From Dyella japonica DSM 16301 (GTDB lineage Bacteria > Pseudomonadota > Gammaproteobacteria > Xanthomonadales > Rhodanobacteraceae), in NCBI RefSeq assembly GCF_001010355.1, contig NZ_JPLA01000014.1:653-64652 (forward strand): DNA of 64,000 nt. The letters run 5' to 3'. The translations under genes and the position numbers were made by a program. Position 1 is the stretch's first letter. The number at the start of each line of letters is the position of its first letter. Below are positions 51,494 through 61,734 of this stretch, piece by piece. The notes under the pieces are model-generated. The model ran no database searches, was not told the DNA's origin, and saw only the letters and a program-made list of their open reading frames with translations.

Positions 51494-52417
51494 TCAACCG
51501 CCATCCTGGGTCGTCGAGTGCGCCGCCCGTTCCTGCATTTCGGCATCGACCGAGCGCGTCGGCGTGTCGACCGGACAGCCCTGCGGCAGCGGCTTCTCGG
51601 CGCGATAGATGGCGATGCATTCGGCCACGCTGATCGTCTTGGGCGGCGGCGAACCCGGCGCCAGCTGGCTGGCCGGCGCCATGTTCATGCGCATGTCGCC
51701 GTCGTTCGATGGCGGTGGCGGCGGCGGATCGCCACCGCAGCCGCCACCCAGCGCCAGCAGCGAAACCGAACAGTGGATGCGCACGCCGGGCGCGATGTGG
51801 AAGGTGTGCGAGACGGTGCTTTTCTCCACGCCTTTCTTCAGCGCGTCGTCGACCGAGCTGCCGCCGCCCTTCTGCCAGTCCTTCTCGAAGCGGGTCGCCT
51901 TGTACGGCACCGTCGTGGTGTGCTGCATGATCTTCGCATCGCCCTGCGGCATCCGCCCCACATAGTCGCCTTCGGGCGCGGGCGCGGCCGTGCTCGCGGT
52001 GGCAGGCAGCGTGGCCTGCCCGGCAGCGTTGTAGATATCCGGCCGCGGCGACGGCGGGCTGGAGCTGGCAGGCGCCGGCGGCTCGGGCGGCAGACTCACG
52101 GTCATGGCGTTCTTCGCCGGCGCCTCGTGCACCACCGGCGTGTTGACCGGTCGCGGCGGCGGCGCCGGCTCCGCGGGTGGCGGGGGTAGCAGCTCGGGCG
52201 GGGCGACCGGCCCGGGCGGCGTGGCCGCCCGTGGAATCAGCCGTACCAGCAAGGCGCCGGTGCGTTCTTCCTGGGCCCGCGCAGCCGCCTTGCCCAACTG
52301 CATCTCATGCCAGGTCAGCCAGCCGAACAGGACGTGCAGCACCAGCACAATGCCCAGCGCCAGCCAGCGACGCCCGCGGTTGGGCGGAGCCTTTCGCCAG
52401 CGCAGCTGATGCAGCAT
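51494..52417 (-). CDS. TonB-like proline-rich membrane protein, short paralogue
   Basis: The 307-residue protein has a membrane helix (about 17-37, WLALGIVLVLHVLFGWLTWH) with a central His and then LLVRLIPRAATPPGPVAPP, a Pro-rich stretch and the same C-terminal domain as the gene at 49528: YKATRFEKDWQKGGGSSVDDALKKGVEKSTVSHTFHIAPGVRIHC. The stop is 46 bp before the long paralogue start, so they form an operon. The frame continues upstream of the ATG with protein-like sequence (EHTEQVEHHRWTPPGPPSRG, up to about 52510) but contains no ATG or GTG; an ATC at 52510 preceded by GAAGAGA could be a rare start. This is inference. Confidence 0.7.
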   Translation of the reverse strand: MLHQLRWRKAPPNRGRRWLALGIVLVLHVLFGWLTWHEMQLGKAAARAQEERTGALLVRLIPRAATPPGPVAPPELLPPPPAEPAPPPRPVNTPVVHEAPAKNAMTVSLPPEPPAPASSSPPSPRPDIYNAAGQATLPATASTAAPAPEGDYVGRMPQGDAKIMQHTTTVPYKATRFEKDWQKGGGSSVDDALKKGVEKSTVSHTFHIAPGVRIHCSVSLLALGGGCGGDPPPPPPSNDGDMRMNMAPASQLAPGSPPPKTISVAECIAIYRAEKPLPQGCPVDTPTRSVDAEMQERAAHSTTQDGG

Positions 52418-52838
52418 CGCGCGTGTGGGTCCGTCGAGGGGCGCCAGCCCGCGCGATGGCGGGCCCGGGGGCGTCCAGCGATGGTGTTCGACCTGCTCGG
52501 TATGCTCGATGGGGAATCTCTTCTGTACTGCGGGGGCTGCCGGCCGGTAGTCCGGTCCGGCCCGGCGGGAATGGGGACTTCTGCTGACCCGCGCAAGCGC
52601 CGAGGGTTCCCCGTTTGACCCGGTTTGGCCCGTTCATCGCACTGCAACTTGACCCGGAAGGCCATTGGCGAAAATCTACGCAAACGGCCACCTCGGCCGT
52701 ACCCGCCATGACCGCCCCCGCGTCCTGCACGCCTGGACGACCATGACGGCCCGCCATCGTCAGCCGCTTGCGCGGCTTCGTGCGGCGCCGCAGGTCACGT
52801 CGGCACGAACCCGCGCCCAGCCATGGGAGGGTCGCATC
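52418..52838. other. 421-bp divergent region between the TonB-like operon and the EF-G paralogue
   Basis: The first about 93 bases on the minus strand read as plausible N-terminal codons for the short TonB-like gene if it starts at ATC 52510. The remainder should hold the promoters of both operons. The open frame of the EF-G gene extends back to 52665, but it does not resemble the family before GTG 52839. No repeat, terminator or RNA gene was seen. Confidence 0.45.
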
Positions 52839-54878
52839 GTGTCGTACAACACGGAAAACATCCGCAACATCGCGCTCGCCGGACATGCCGGCGCCGGCAA
52901 GACCACGCTCTTCGAAGCCCTGCTGCACGCCGGCGGCGTGATCCAGAACCAAGGTTCGGTGGAGCGCGGCACCACCCAGTCCGATACCGACGAACAGGAA
53001 AAAGCGCGCGGCCATTCGATCGATACCGCCATCGCGAGCATCCCGTTCGGACAGAGTCATATCAACCTGATCGACACGGCGGGCTACGCCGATTTTCGCG
53101 GCCCCACGCTGTCCGCTTTCGCCGCGGTGGAAACCGTGGCCGTGGTGGTCAATGCCTCCAACGGCATCGAATACGGTACCCGCCGCATCATGGAGCGGGC
53201 GCGCGAACGCGGGCTGGCGCGCGTGCTGGTGATCAACAAGATCGATTGCGACGTGGCCAAGCTCGGGCCCCTGGTGGATGCCCTGCGCGAGGAATTCGGC
53301 ACGCAATGCCTGCCGGTGAATCTTCCTGCAGAAGGCGGCACGAAAGTGCTCGACTGCTTTTTCCACAGCGACGGCGCCACAGATTTCTCCTCACTGGCCG
53401 AAGCGCACCAGCGCATTCTCGACCAGGTGGTGGAAGTCAACGAAACCGTGATGGGCCATTACCTCGATGCGGGTGAAGGCGACCTCTCGCCGCAGGAATT
53501 GCACGACGCGTTTGAGCAATGCCTGCGCGAAGGTCACCTGGTCCCGATCTGCTTCGTGAGCACGCGCACCGGTGCCGGTCTCAAGGAATTCCTGGAACTG
53601 GCCGAACGCCTGCTGCCCAATCCGGCCGAAGGCAATCCGCCGCCCTTCCTCAACGGCGAGGACGAAACCATCACCGTCAACGCCGATCCCAAGGCGCATG
53701 TGATCGCCGACGTATTCAAGATCGTCAACGATCCCTTTGTCGGCAAACTCGGTGTGTTCCGCGTCTGGCAGGGCACGGTCAAGCGCGACACGCAGCTGTT
53801 CATCGACGACAGCAAGAAGCCTTTCAAGGTGGGACATCTGTTCCGACTGCGCGGCAAGACGCACGAGGAGATCGATCAGGCGATCCCCGGCGACATCGTG
53901 GCGGTGGCGAAAATCGAGGAAATCCATTTCGACGCCGTGCTGCACGATTCGCACGACGAAGACCGCATCCACCTCGCGCCGATGCGTTTTCCGCAACCCA
54001 TGTTCGGGCTTGCCTTGGAGCCCAAGCACAAGGGCCAGGAACAGAAACTGTCGCAGGCCATCAGCCGCCTCGCCGAAGAAGATCCCTGCTTCCGCGTCGA
54101 GCATCACAAGGAACTCAACGAGACCGTGGTGCGCGGACTCTCGGACCTGCATCTGAAAGTGATGCTGGAGCGCATGAAGGAGCGCTACAGCGTCGAAGTG
54201 ACCACGCACCCGCCACGCATCGCCTACCGCGAAACCATCGCCGGGCGTGCCGAAGGCCATCATCGCCACAAGAAGCAAACCGGTGGCGCCGGCCAGTTCG
54301 GCGAGGTGTTTCTTCGGGTGGAGCCGCTGGATCGCGGCGCCGGCTTCGAGTTCGTCGATGCGATCAAGGGCGGCGTGATTCCGGGGCAGTTTCTCCCCGC
54401 CATCGAGAAGGGTGTGCGTCAGGCGCTGGAAACCGGCGCGATTGCCGGCTATCCGATCCAGGATGTGCGCGTCACCGTGTATGACGGCAAATACCACGCG
54501 GTCGACTCGAAGGAAGTGGCCTTCATCAGTGCCGGCAAAAAGGCCTTCCTCGATGCGATCGGCAAGGCCCGGCCCATCGTGCTCGAACCCATCGTGGACG
54601 TGGAAGTGGCCATACCCGAAGCCAACGTGGGCGACGTCACCGGCGGACTCGCCGGCAAGCGCGCCCGCATCATGGGCACCGATTCGCTGCGCGGCGGCGA
54701 GCTGGTGATCAAGGCCCAGGCACCGCTGGCCGAGCTCACCGACTACCCGACCGAATTGAAGGCGATGACGGGTGGCCGCGGCCGCTACAGCCTGGATCTC
54801 AGTCACTACGAACCGGTGCCGCCGCCGGTGCAGAAACAACTGGCCGAGGCGTGGAAGCCGCACGTGGACGAGGACTGA
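52839..54878 (+). CDS. EF-G paralogue (FusA2-like translational GTPase)
   Basis: The 679-residue protein has the five-domain layout of EF-G. G1 is GHAGAGKTTL (residues 13-22), G3 DTAGYADF and G4 NKID are present, domain II follows near 290, and domain IV begins with GGAGQFGEVFLRVEP. Domain IV is the mimic of the tRNA anticodon arm. It differs from canonical EF-G in the G2/switch I region (RGTTQSDTDEQEKARGHSID) and stands alone rather than with rpsL, rpsG and tuf, so it is one of the accessory EF-G copies (FusA2/EF-G2 type), whose role is not settled. GTG 52839 follows GGGAGGG 8 bp earlier and opens the G domain. GTP hydrolysis is inferred from intact motifs. Confidence 0.87.
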   Translation: MSYNTENIRNIALAGHAGAGKTTLFEALLHAGGVIQNQGSVERGTTQSDTDEQEKARGHSIDTAIASIPFGQSHINLIDTAGYADFRGPTLSAFAAVETVAVVVNASNGIEYGTRRIMERARERGLARVLVINKIDCDVAKLGPLVDALREEFGTQCLPVNLPAEGGTKVLDCFFHSDGATDFSSLAEAHQRILDQVVEVNETVMGHYLDAGEGDLSPQELHDAFEQCLREGHLVPICFVSTRTGAGLKEFLELAERLLPNPAEGNPPPFLNGEDETITVNADPKAHVIADVFKIVNDPFVGKLGVFRVWQGTVKRDTQLFIDDSKKPFKVGHLFRLRGKTHEEIDQAIPGDIVAVAKIEEIHFDAVLHDSHDEDRIHLAPMRFPQPMFGLALEPKHKGQEQKLSQAISRLAEEDPCFRVEHHKELNETVVRGLSDLHLKVMLERMKERYSVEVTTHPPRIAYRETIAGRAEGHHRHKKQTGGAGQFGEVFLRVEPLDRGAGFEFVDAIKGGVIPGQFLPAIEKGVRQALETGAIAGYPIQDVRVTVYDGKYHAVDSKEVAFISAGKKAFLDAIGKARPIVLEPIVDVEVAIPEANVGDVTGGLAGKRARIMGTDSLRGGELVIKAQAPLAELTDYPTELKAMTGGRGRYSLDLSHYEPVPPPVQKQLAEAWKPHVDED

Positions 54879-55006
54879 TCCCACAGCATCGCCTGAACGG
54901 GCGCGACCGGCGTCGCGTCCGTGCGCTTCGTTCGCTTGAGGCGCTGAAATTACGCCGCATGTGTTTAATGGATGCGCGCCGAAACACACGGCGCTGGAGG
55001 CATGCG

Positions 55007-55510
55007 ATGAGCCGCTCCTTCGTGAAGGATGCGGACGAGTCCGTCGGCGAACGGCTGCCGGATATCCCGCTGAGCGAACACCCCAACGTCGTGACACCGC
55101 GTGGACTGGCGCAGCTGCGTGCGCGGCTGGTCGCCATGCGCGAACGACGCGACGCGCTGCGCGCCGCCGCCGACACCCTGCCGCAGCAACGCGAGCTGGC
55201 CGAGGTGGAGCGCGAACTGCGCTGGCTCAATACGCGGGTCGGCAGCGCGATCGAAATCGACCTGGCGCAACAGCCACGCGACCGCGTGGCGTTCGGCGCC
55301 CTGGTGACGGTGGACAGCGATGAAGGCGAGGCGCGCTACCGCATCGTGGGCGAGGACGAGGCCGAAGTGGAACACGGCCTGGTCAGTCACGTGTCGCCCC
55401 TGGCCAAAGCCCTGCTGGGCGCCCGCGTCGGCGACGAGGTGACGTGGCAGCGGCCGGCGGGGGACCTAGTGATCGAGGTGGTGCGGATCGAGTATCCCAC
55501 CGACGAATGA
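55007..55510 (+). CDS. Transcript cleavage factor of the GreA/GreB family
   Basis: The 167-residue protein shows the family layout: an N-terminal helical hairpin (about 32-95; VVTPRGLAQLRARLVAMRERRDALRAAADTLPQQRELAEVERELRWLNTRV) and a C-terminal FKBP-like domain (about 95-167; DRVAFGALVTVDSDEGEARYRIVGEDEAE, VSPLAKALLGARVGDEVTWQRP). Gre factors enter the RNA polymerase secondary channel and stimulate cleavage of stalled transcripts. The acidic hairpin tip is less typical than in E. coli GreA, so it could be a divergent paralogue. The extra N-terminal 25 residues are unusual. ATG 55007 is preferred (GGAGG 10 bp upstream). It follows the EF-G gene by 128 bp. Confidence 0.8.
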   Translation: MSRSFVKDADESVGERLPDIPLSEHPNVVTPRGLAQLRARLVAMRERRDALRAAADTLPQQRELAEVERELRWLNTRVGSAIEIDLAQQPRDRVAFGALVTVDSDEGEARYRIVGEDEAEVEHGLVSHVSPLAKALLGARVGDEVTWQRPAGDLVIEVVRIEYPTDE

Positions 55511-55556
55511 TGGCCTTGCGCGTCCATCCTCAATGCTGGAACGCACCGGGCTCACC

Positions 55557-55688
55557 TGTGGGAGCGCACCCTGTGCGCGACAGGCGCCCGAGGGCACGAG
55601 GCGACAAAAATTCGCCGGAGCGCCTCGCTAAAAACCGCGACTGAGGTACCCCGGCACTCTGCGGTCGCGCACAGGGTGCGCTCCCACA
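55557..55688. repeat. REP-like palindromic element, copy 3
   Basis: TGTGGGAGCGCACCCTGTG and its inverted copy ending GCGCTCCCACA enclose about 80 bp. The two arms are 25 bp long and identical to copy 2 apart from TGTGGG for TGTAGG. It sits between the Gre gene and the convergent SET gene. The longer spacer suggests two units brought together. Confidence 0.88.
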
Positions 55689-55731
55689 GATACCGCTCCC
55701 ACACATGTACAGGGTTATCGCAGACTCAAAC

Positions 55732-56199
55732 TCAGCGCTTGGCCTTCAACAACGTCCCGCTGCACTTGGGCGAGCCGCACAGGCATTTCCACAGCTTCTT
55801 CAGGCGCGCGGTATGGGGCACGTCCAGGGTGATGCCGTAGTCGTAGGTGAGCTCTTCGCCGGGCTTGATGTTGCGGATGGCTTCGATCAGCACGCGATCC
55901 TTGCGCGCGTTGCCGTTGGCGTTTTCCTCGATCACGGCCTGGCAGTTCGGATCGCAGCTGTGGTTGATCCAGCGCGCCGTATTGCCCTTGCGGTTGGCGT
56001 CGATCAGCCATTCGTCGTTGAGCGTGAACAGGAAGGTGTGGCCGGTTTCGCCGCCGTCGCCGTACAGCACATCGGCCTCGGTGTGGCTCATCAGGGTGCC
56101 CTTGTACTCGATGACTTCCTCGCCCTTCTTGATCGGGGCGACGGCAAACACGCCATTGCCATGGATGGGGGAGCGGCGGGCAACGATACGTCGGGTCAT
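55732..56199 (-). CDS. SET-domain protein-lysine methyltransferase
   Basis: The 155-residue protein is a compact SET domain. It has SPIHGNGVFAVAPIKKGEEVIEYKG (residues 10-34), the SAM-binding and pseudoknot core NHSCDPN at 79-85, ELTYDYG at 116-122 with the catalytic-type Tyr, and a post-SET Cys motif with C139, C141 and C146 (CLCGSPKCSG) that needs zinc with the SET Cys. Such proteins are common in eukaryotes as histone methyltransferases, and bacterial ones modify histone-like or ribosomal proteins. The target here is unknown. ATG 56199 begins close to the SET sequence; TTG 56205 is the only upstream alternative. Horizontal origin is possible but base use is ordinary. Confidence 0.88.
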   Translation of the reverse strand: MTRRIVARRSPIHGNGVFAVAPIKKGEEVIEYKGTLMSHTEADVLYGDGGETGHTFLFTLNDEWLIDANRKGNTARWINHSCDPNCQAVIEENANGNARKDRVLIEAIRNIKPGEELTYDYGITLDVPHTARLKKLWKCLCGSPKCSGTLLKAKR

Positions 56200-56383
56200 G
56201 AGCAACTGGCAGTGGGGGATGAGCCGGAGATGATGCCTGCTGCGTTGCGCAATGGGAACCTCTGGCTAGCGGTCACGACGGCGTGATCGCATTCGCGCTG
56301 AGATAAATCCCGGACGGCGGGACCCCGTGGACAGACCGCAAGGTCATCCTGCTAAGATTCAAACAATCGTTTGAGGTGCTTCC

Positions 56384-56866
56384 ATGAAACGACTGCTCGG
56401 CTGGGTAGTGGTGCTGGTGCTGGTGGCAGGTCTGGTGGCCTGTGGGCCGCCGAAAAAGAGCGTGTTTCCGCCCACGGTGAGCATCCAGGAGATGCGCACC
56501 CAGCCCAACGGCGAATGGCGTGTGACCCTGCGCATCCAGAACAACAGCTACGGCTCGATGGATTTCACCTCGCTCGATGGCCAGCTGCAGGTGGCCGAGT
56601 TGGTTCCCGTCCGCCTGCATACGGCGTTCGACCTGGACATTCCCCCGTTCGCCGCCGACGTCACCCAGATCAACCTGCTGCCCACGCCAGAGATGACCGC
56701 CGCGCTCAAGGCCGCCGCCGTCAAAGGCAGCGCCGGCAGCGTGCCCTACAACGTGACCGGCACGGCGAACGCCAAACCCGAGCAGGAAAAAGCCGCTCGC
56801 GATTTCAGTTTCCACGGCAATGACTGGCTGTCGCCGGTGCCGGGGATCCCCAACACCTGGCGCTGA
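56384..56866 (+). CDS. Small lipoprotein with LEA/Ig-like domain, function unknown
   Basis: The 160-residue product has a lipoprotein signal ending GLVACG (Cys20). The mature part reads as a single beta-rich domain: PTVSIQEMRTQPNGEWRVTLRIQNNSYGSMDFTSLDGQLQVAE, resembling LEA-2 or immunoglobulin-like folds. No catalytic motif is present. It precedes the acyl-CoA dehydrogenase by 37 bp on the same strand and could be cotranscribed. An ACAATCGTTTGA sequence lies upstream with no recognised meaning. Confidence 0.72.
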   Translation: MKRLLGWVVVLVLVAGLVACGPPKKSVFPPTVSIQEMRTQPNGEWRVTLRIQNNSYGSMDFTSLDGQLQVAELVPVRLHTAFDLDIPPFAADVTQINLLPTPEMTAALKAAAVKGSAGSVPYNVTGTANAKPEQEKAARDFSFHGNDWLSPVPGIPNTWR

Positions 56867-56903
56867 TCTCGGCGCCCTGTATGACCCACGAAGGAACTCT
56901 GCC

Positions 56904-58679
<1,776 letters not shown>

Positions 58680-58691
58680 TCTGATCCACCC

Positions 58692-58727
58692 AAAGGCCCC
58701 TCCACCACGGAGGGGCCTTTTCTTTTT
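58692..58727 (+). terminator. Rho-independent terminator after the acyl-CoA dehydrogenase gene
   Basis: AAAGGCCCCTCC (58692-58703) pairs perfectly with GGAGGGGCCTTT (58709-58720) around ACCAC, followed by TTCTTTTTT. A REP half-unit begins at once after it. Confidence 0.93.
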
Positions 58728-58753
58728 TGTGGGAGCGCACCCTGTGCGCGACA
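58728..58753. repeat. REP-like half element, copy 4
   Basis: A single arm (TGTGGGAGCGCACCCTGTG then CGCGACA) lies directly behind the terminator T tract. No inverted partner was found within the next 150 bp, so it looks like a solo unit. Confidence 0.75.
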
Positions 58754-58876
58754 GCGACAAGGCGCATAGGAGCCACGTGCTTCCACCGCACGGATACGTC
58801 TTCACATTTTCAGGACTACCACCTCAGCGCCCCTGGGTGTAGAAAACCATCTTCTCTCGCTGCCGGTTGTTCCCGC

Positions 58877-59350
58877 ATGAGCGACGCCAGCTTTCTGATC
58901 CGTCTGGCCGAGGACGACGACGACTTCATCCTTGGCCTGGTGCCCCGTTTCGTGGACTTCAACCTGCCGCCATGGCGTCGCCGCCACGAGTGCATCGAAG
59001 GCATACGCAAAGACCTCAGTCGTCATCTGGATGAGCAGCCGGCCAACAGTTTTTTGTTCGTGGCCGAAGACAGCGACGGCGTGGCGGTCGGCTTCATCCA
59101 TCTGCAGAAGACGCAGGATTACTTCACCGGCCGCAGCAACTGCCATATCTCAGATCTTGCCGTGGCCGCCCAGCACGAAGGCCGCGGGGTGGGACGCGCC
59201 CTGCTCGACCACGCCGAAAACTGGGCCCGCGAGCATCGCTGCCAGCTGGTGACGCTGGCGGTATTTCCCGGCAACGAACGCGCACGCGCCGTGTACGAAA
59301 ACGCGGGCTACGCCGCCGACCTGCTGCGCCTGGCCAAGCCCGTGCGCTGA
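58877..59350 (+). CDS. GNAT-family N-acetyltransferase
   Basis: The 157-residue protein is a full GNAT domain. It shows RLAEDDDDFILGLVPRF at the start, CHISDLAVAAQHEGRGVGRALLDHAENWAREHRCQLVTLAVFPGNERARAVYENAGYA near 95-150; the Q-x-E-G-R-G-V-G-x-A loop binds acetyl-CoA. This layout resembles phosphinothricin or aminoglycoside 6'-type acetyltransferases, but the substrate cannot be defined. ATG 58877 is chosen over 58727, which lies in the terminator. It is followed 57 bp later by the DUF899 gene. Confidence 0.85.
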   Translation: MSDASFLIRLAEDDDDFILGLVPRFVDFNLPPWRRRHECIEGIRKDLSRHLDEQPANSFLFVAEDSDGVAVGFIHLQKTQDYFTGRSNCHISDLAVAAQHEGRGVGRALLDHAENWAREHRCQLVTLAVFPGNERARAVYENAGYAADLLRLAKPVR

Positions 59351-59407
59351 GCGATGGTCGGCGATCCAGGCGCCTTGCCCGCGGTCACCGCACGACGGGA
59401 GACAGTC

Positions 59408-60115
59408 ATGACCGACCCACTGCACACCGTTCGATTTCCTGGCGAAAGCCCCGCCTATCGGATCGCCCGCGATCGCCTGCTGAAGGCGGAAATGGAGTTG
59501 CGGCGGCAAACCGAAGCCACCGCTGCATTGCGCCGCGCACTGCCGCTGGGCGGCGTGGTGCCGGTGGACTATGCCTTCGACGATGAAGGCGACACGCCGA
59601 TCGATACCGACATCGAACGGCAGACGCGCCTGTCCGACCTGTTTGCCGACGGCAAGGACACGCTGGCGATCTACAGCTTCATGTTCGGGCCGGCCATGTC
59701 GGCACCGTGCCCGTCGTGCTCGTCGATACTCGATGCGCTCGATGGCGAGATGCCGCATCTGCGCCAGCGCGTGAACGTGGCGGTGGTAGCCAAATCGCCG
59801 ATCCAGCGCATCCGTCATTTCGCGCGCGATCGCGGCTGGCGCCAGCTGCATCTGCTGTCATCCGCGCACAACACGTACAACTCCGACTATCACGGCGAAA
59901 GCGCCGATGGCAGGCAGATGCCTGCGCTGAATATTTTTCTCAGGCGCGACGGCCAGGTGCACCACACCTGGTGCAGCGAGCTGATGTTCGTGCCGCCGGA
60001 ACCGGGACAGGACCCGCGTCACGTGGATGCGATCTGGCCACTGTGGAACCTGCTCGACTGCCTGCCGGAAGGGCGCGGCGCGGACTGGCGGCCCAGCCTC
60101 ACCTACGACCGCTGA
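59408..60115 (+). CDS. DUF899-family thioredoxin-fold-like protein
   Basis: The 235-residue protein matches the DUF899 family: VRFPGESPAYRIARDRLLKAEMELRRQTEATAALRRALPLGG at the start, then FMFGPAMSAPCPSCSSILDALDGEMPHLRQRVNVAVVAKSP with a C-P-S-C motif (about 100-103), and PALNIFLRRDGQVHHTWCSELMF. Members have a thioredoxin-like fold, and some act on toxic substrates, though no reaction is established. ATG 59408 follows GGGAGA. It converges with the SnoaL-type gene at 60125. Confidence 0.8.
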   Translation: MTDPLHTVRFPGESPAYRIARDRLLKAEMELRRQTEATAALRRALPLGGVVPVDYAFDDEGDTPIDTDIERQTRLSDLFADGKDTLAIYSFMFGPAMSAPCPSCSSILDALDGEMPHLRQRVNVAVVAKSPIQRIRHFARDRGWRQLHLLSSAHNTYNSDYHGESADGRQMPALNIFLRRDGQVHHTWCSELMFVPPEPGQDPRHVDAIWPLWNLLDCLPEGRGADWRPSLTYDR

Positions 60116-60124
60116 AGGCCACGC

Positions 60125-60526
60125 TCACGGCGGCGGCAAGGCCATCTGCGCAAACATCGAGGCGGTGTCGCGCACGCCCCAGCGGCGTTCGATGTGGCCT
60201 TCCTTCACCACGAACCATTCCATCGCCAGCACTTCGTAATCCTTGCCGGTGACGGGGCCGCCGCGGAACGATTGCACCGAGCGCCCACGCTCGGTGTAGC
60301 GCACCACCACGGTGTCGCCTTCGGCCACCACGGCGTCCACTTCCAGACTCATCTGAAAGCAGCGCATCAGCTGTTCCCACAGCGGGCGTGCCATCTCCAG
60401 ACCGCCCCAGCCCAGCGCGCCATGGATCAAGGCATCGGGTGCGAACAACGCGCACACGCCATCGAGGTCGCCGCGATTGAACGCGTCGACATACGACATC
60501 ACCACGCGCTTGTTCTGCTCGGACAT
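60125..60526 (-). CDS. SnoaL/NTF2-like protein
   Basis: The 133-residue protein fits the nuclear-transport-factor-2-like fold: SYVDAFNRGDLDGVCALFAPDALIHGALG near the start, then MARPLWEQLMRCFQMSLEVDAVVAEGDTVVVRYTERGRSVQSF and a closing MEWFVVKEGHIERRWGVRDTASMFAQM. Such small pockets serve as polyketide cyclases, ketosteroid-isomerase-like enzymes or binding proteins; the ligand is unknown. ATG 60526 begins the fold, with GGGCAGGC upstream. It is separated by a 13-bp perfect hairpin from sapC. Confidence 0.78.
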   Translation of the reverse strand: MSEQNKRVVMSYVDAFNRGDLDGVCALFAPDALIHGALGWGGLEMARPLWEQLMRCFQMSLEVDAVVAEGDTVVVRYTERGRSVQSFRGGPVTGKDYEVLAMEWFVVKEGHIERRWGVRDTASMFAQMALPPP

Positions 60527-60676
60527 GCCTGCCCCGCCATGGGGATCGCGTCGGCGGCGCCACGCAGCCCCGTTCGGGCCAAGCATATCGCCCGACCCTG
60601 CAAGCATGGCGTGAGGATGCGGGACCATGCCGGGAGACGGTACGAATCAGCCGCAACGCGTTGCGCGCCGCGGGCA

Positions 60677-60706
60677 ACATCACGGCGCCCGCAGGCGCCG
60701 TGATGT
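60677..60706 (-). terminator. Strong hairpin after the SapC gene
   Basis: ACATCACGGCGCC (60677-60689) pairs perfectly with GGCGCCGTGATGT (60694-60706) around CGCA, 8 bp beyond the sapC stop. The T tract is short (TTG), so termination efficiency is uncertain. Confidence 0.65.
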
Positions 60707-60714
60707 CGTTGACA

Positions 60715-61482
60715 TCAGTTCTTCAGAGCGGAGGAAGCAGCCTGTTCGGCCTGCTCGCGCTCGCTGAGGCGCTGCGACACGCGGTCGATATTGCCCAGCG
60801 ACACCAGGTGCGCGTAGATCCAGCCGTACACGCCTTCACGCAGGAACTCCAGCGCGGTCTTCTCGTCGAGCTGACGCAGCTTGTCTTCATTGACCACGAA
60901 CAGGCCGTTGAGGTTGATGGACTTGCCATCCTTCTCCAGACGGATGTTGCGCGGCTCGAGCAGCTTGTGCTTGCGCAGCTGCTCCATGAACCTCTGCGTG
61001 CGCGACACGTGCTGCTGGAACTCGCCGAGGAAACGCACGGCGTTGTTCAGCACTTCGCTCTCGCTGCCGTCGTCCTTGAACAGGACTTCGCCCTCGGTGG
61101 TGTTGAAGCCTTCATAGGCTTCGTCGAGGAACACGGTGAAGTCGTCGCCTTCGGCGCCCACCGGCTTTTCAGCCAGCACGAACGGATAGCGGCGGATGAA
61201 GGCCGGGATGTAGGTGTTCGGCGCCCAGTGACCCTGTTCGTTGATGAACAGGTTCTCGTTCTCGCGCAGGCCCAGCAGAGCCATCGGGCCGGCGTCTTCG
61301 ACGGTCACGCCGCCGAAGAGAATCGGCAGGTCGCGCGCGGCTGCGGGGAATTCCACGCCGGTCAGCGGCACCGAGTGCACCGAGCCGGCGAACTTGAGGT
61401 TCGGGATCGGCTTGATGCGCAGATCCTTGTGTTCGGTACGGTTGAGCGGAACAGGACGCTCGTAGAAAAGAACTTCAGCCAC
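60715..61482 (-). CDS. SapC-family protein
   Basis: The 255-residue protein matches the SapC family first noted in Campylobacter next to S-layer genes: VLFYERPVPLNRTEHKDLRIKP at the start, SVHSVPLTGVEFPAAARDLPILF, then LLGLRENENLFINEQGHWAPNTYIPAFIRRYPFVLA and VNEDKLRQLDEKTALEFLREGVYGWIYAHLVSLGNIDRV near the end. The biochemical role is not established and no signal peptide is visible, so it is probably cytoplasmic. The start is GTG 61482 with GGAGAGG 8 bp upstream. It diverges from the HNH gene across 252 bp in which nothing else was recognised. Confidence 0.85.
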   Translation of the reverse strand: MAEVLFYERPVPLNRTEHKDLRIKPIPNLKFAGSVHSVPLTGVEFPAAARDLPILFGGVTVEDAGPMALLGLRENENLFINEQGHWAPNTYIPAFIRRYPFVLAEKPVGAEGDDFTVFLDEAYEGFNTTEGEVLFKDDGSESEVLNNAVRFLGEFQQHVSRTQRFMEQLRKHKLLEPRNIRLEKDGKSINLNGLFVVNEDKLRQLDEKTALEFLREGVYGWIYAHLVSLGNIDRVSQRLSEREQAEQAASSALKN

Positions 61483-61734
61483 GTTGATACCTCTCCCCAG
61501 CCGTGCCGGGGTCGCCACCCAGGCTCCCCCTCCCAAACCCGGCCTCGGGTCTACAAATGAACGGACACTATATCAGCGCTTCCGCCGACACGAGAACACC
61601 CGTCGGGCATGCCTTCCCCTGCCCTGACAACCATTTGCGTGTGTTCTGTCATGGATTTGGTCTATCCTCGGCGCCATACGAGCATCTTTGCGGCACCCGA
61701 ACGTTCATTCCCCTGGGTTGAAGGACGGTTTTGC

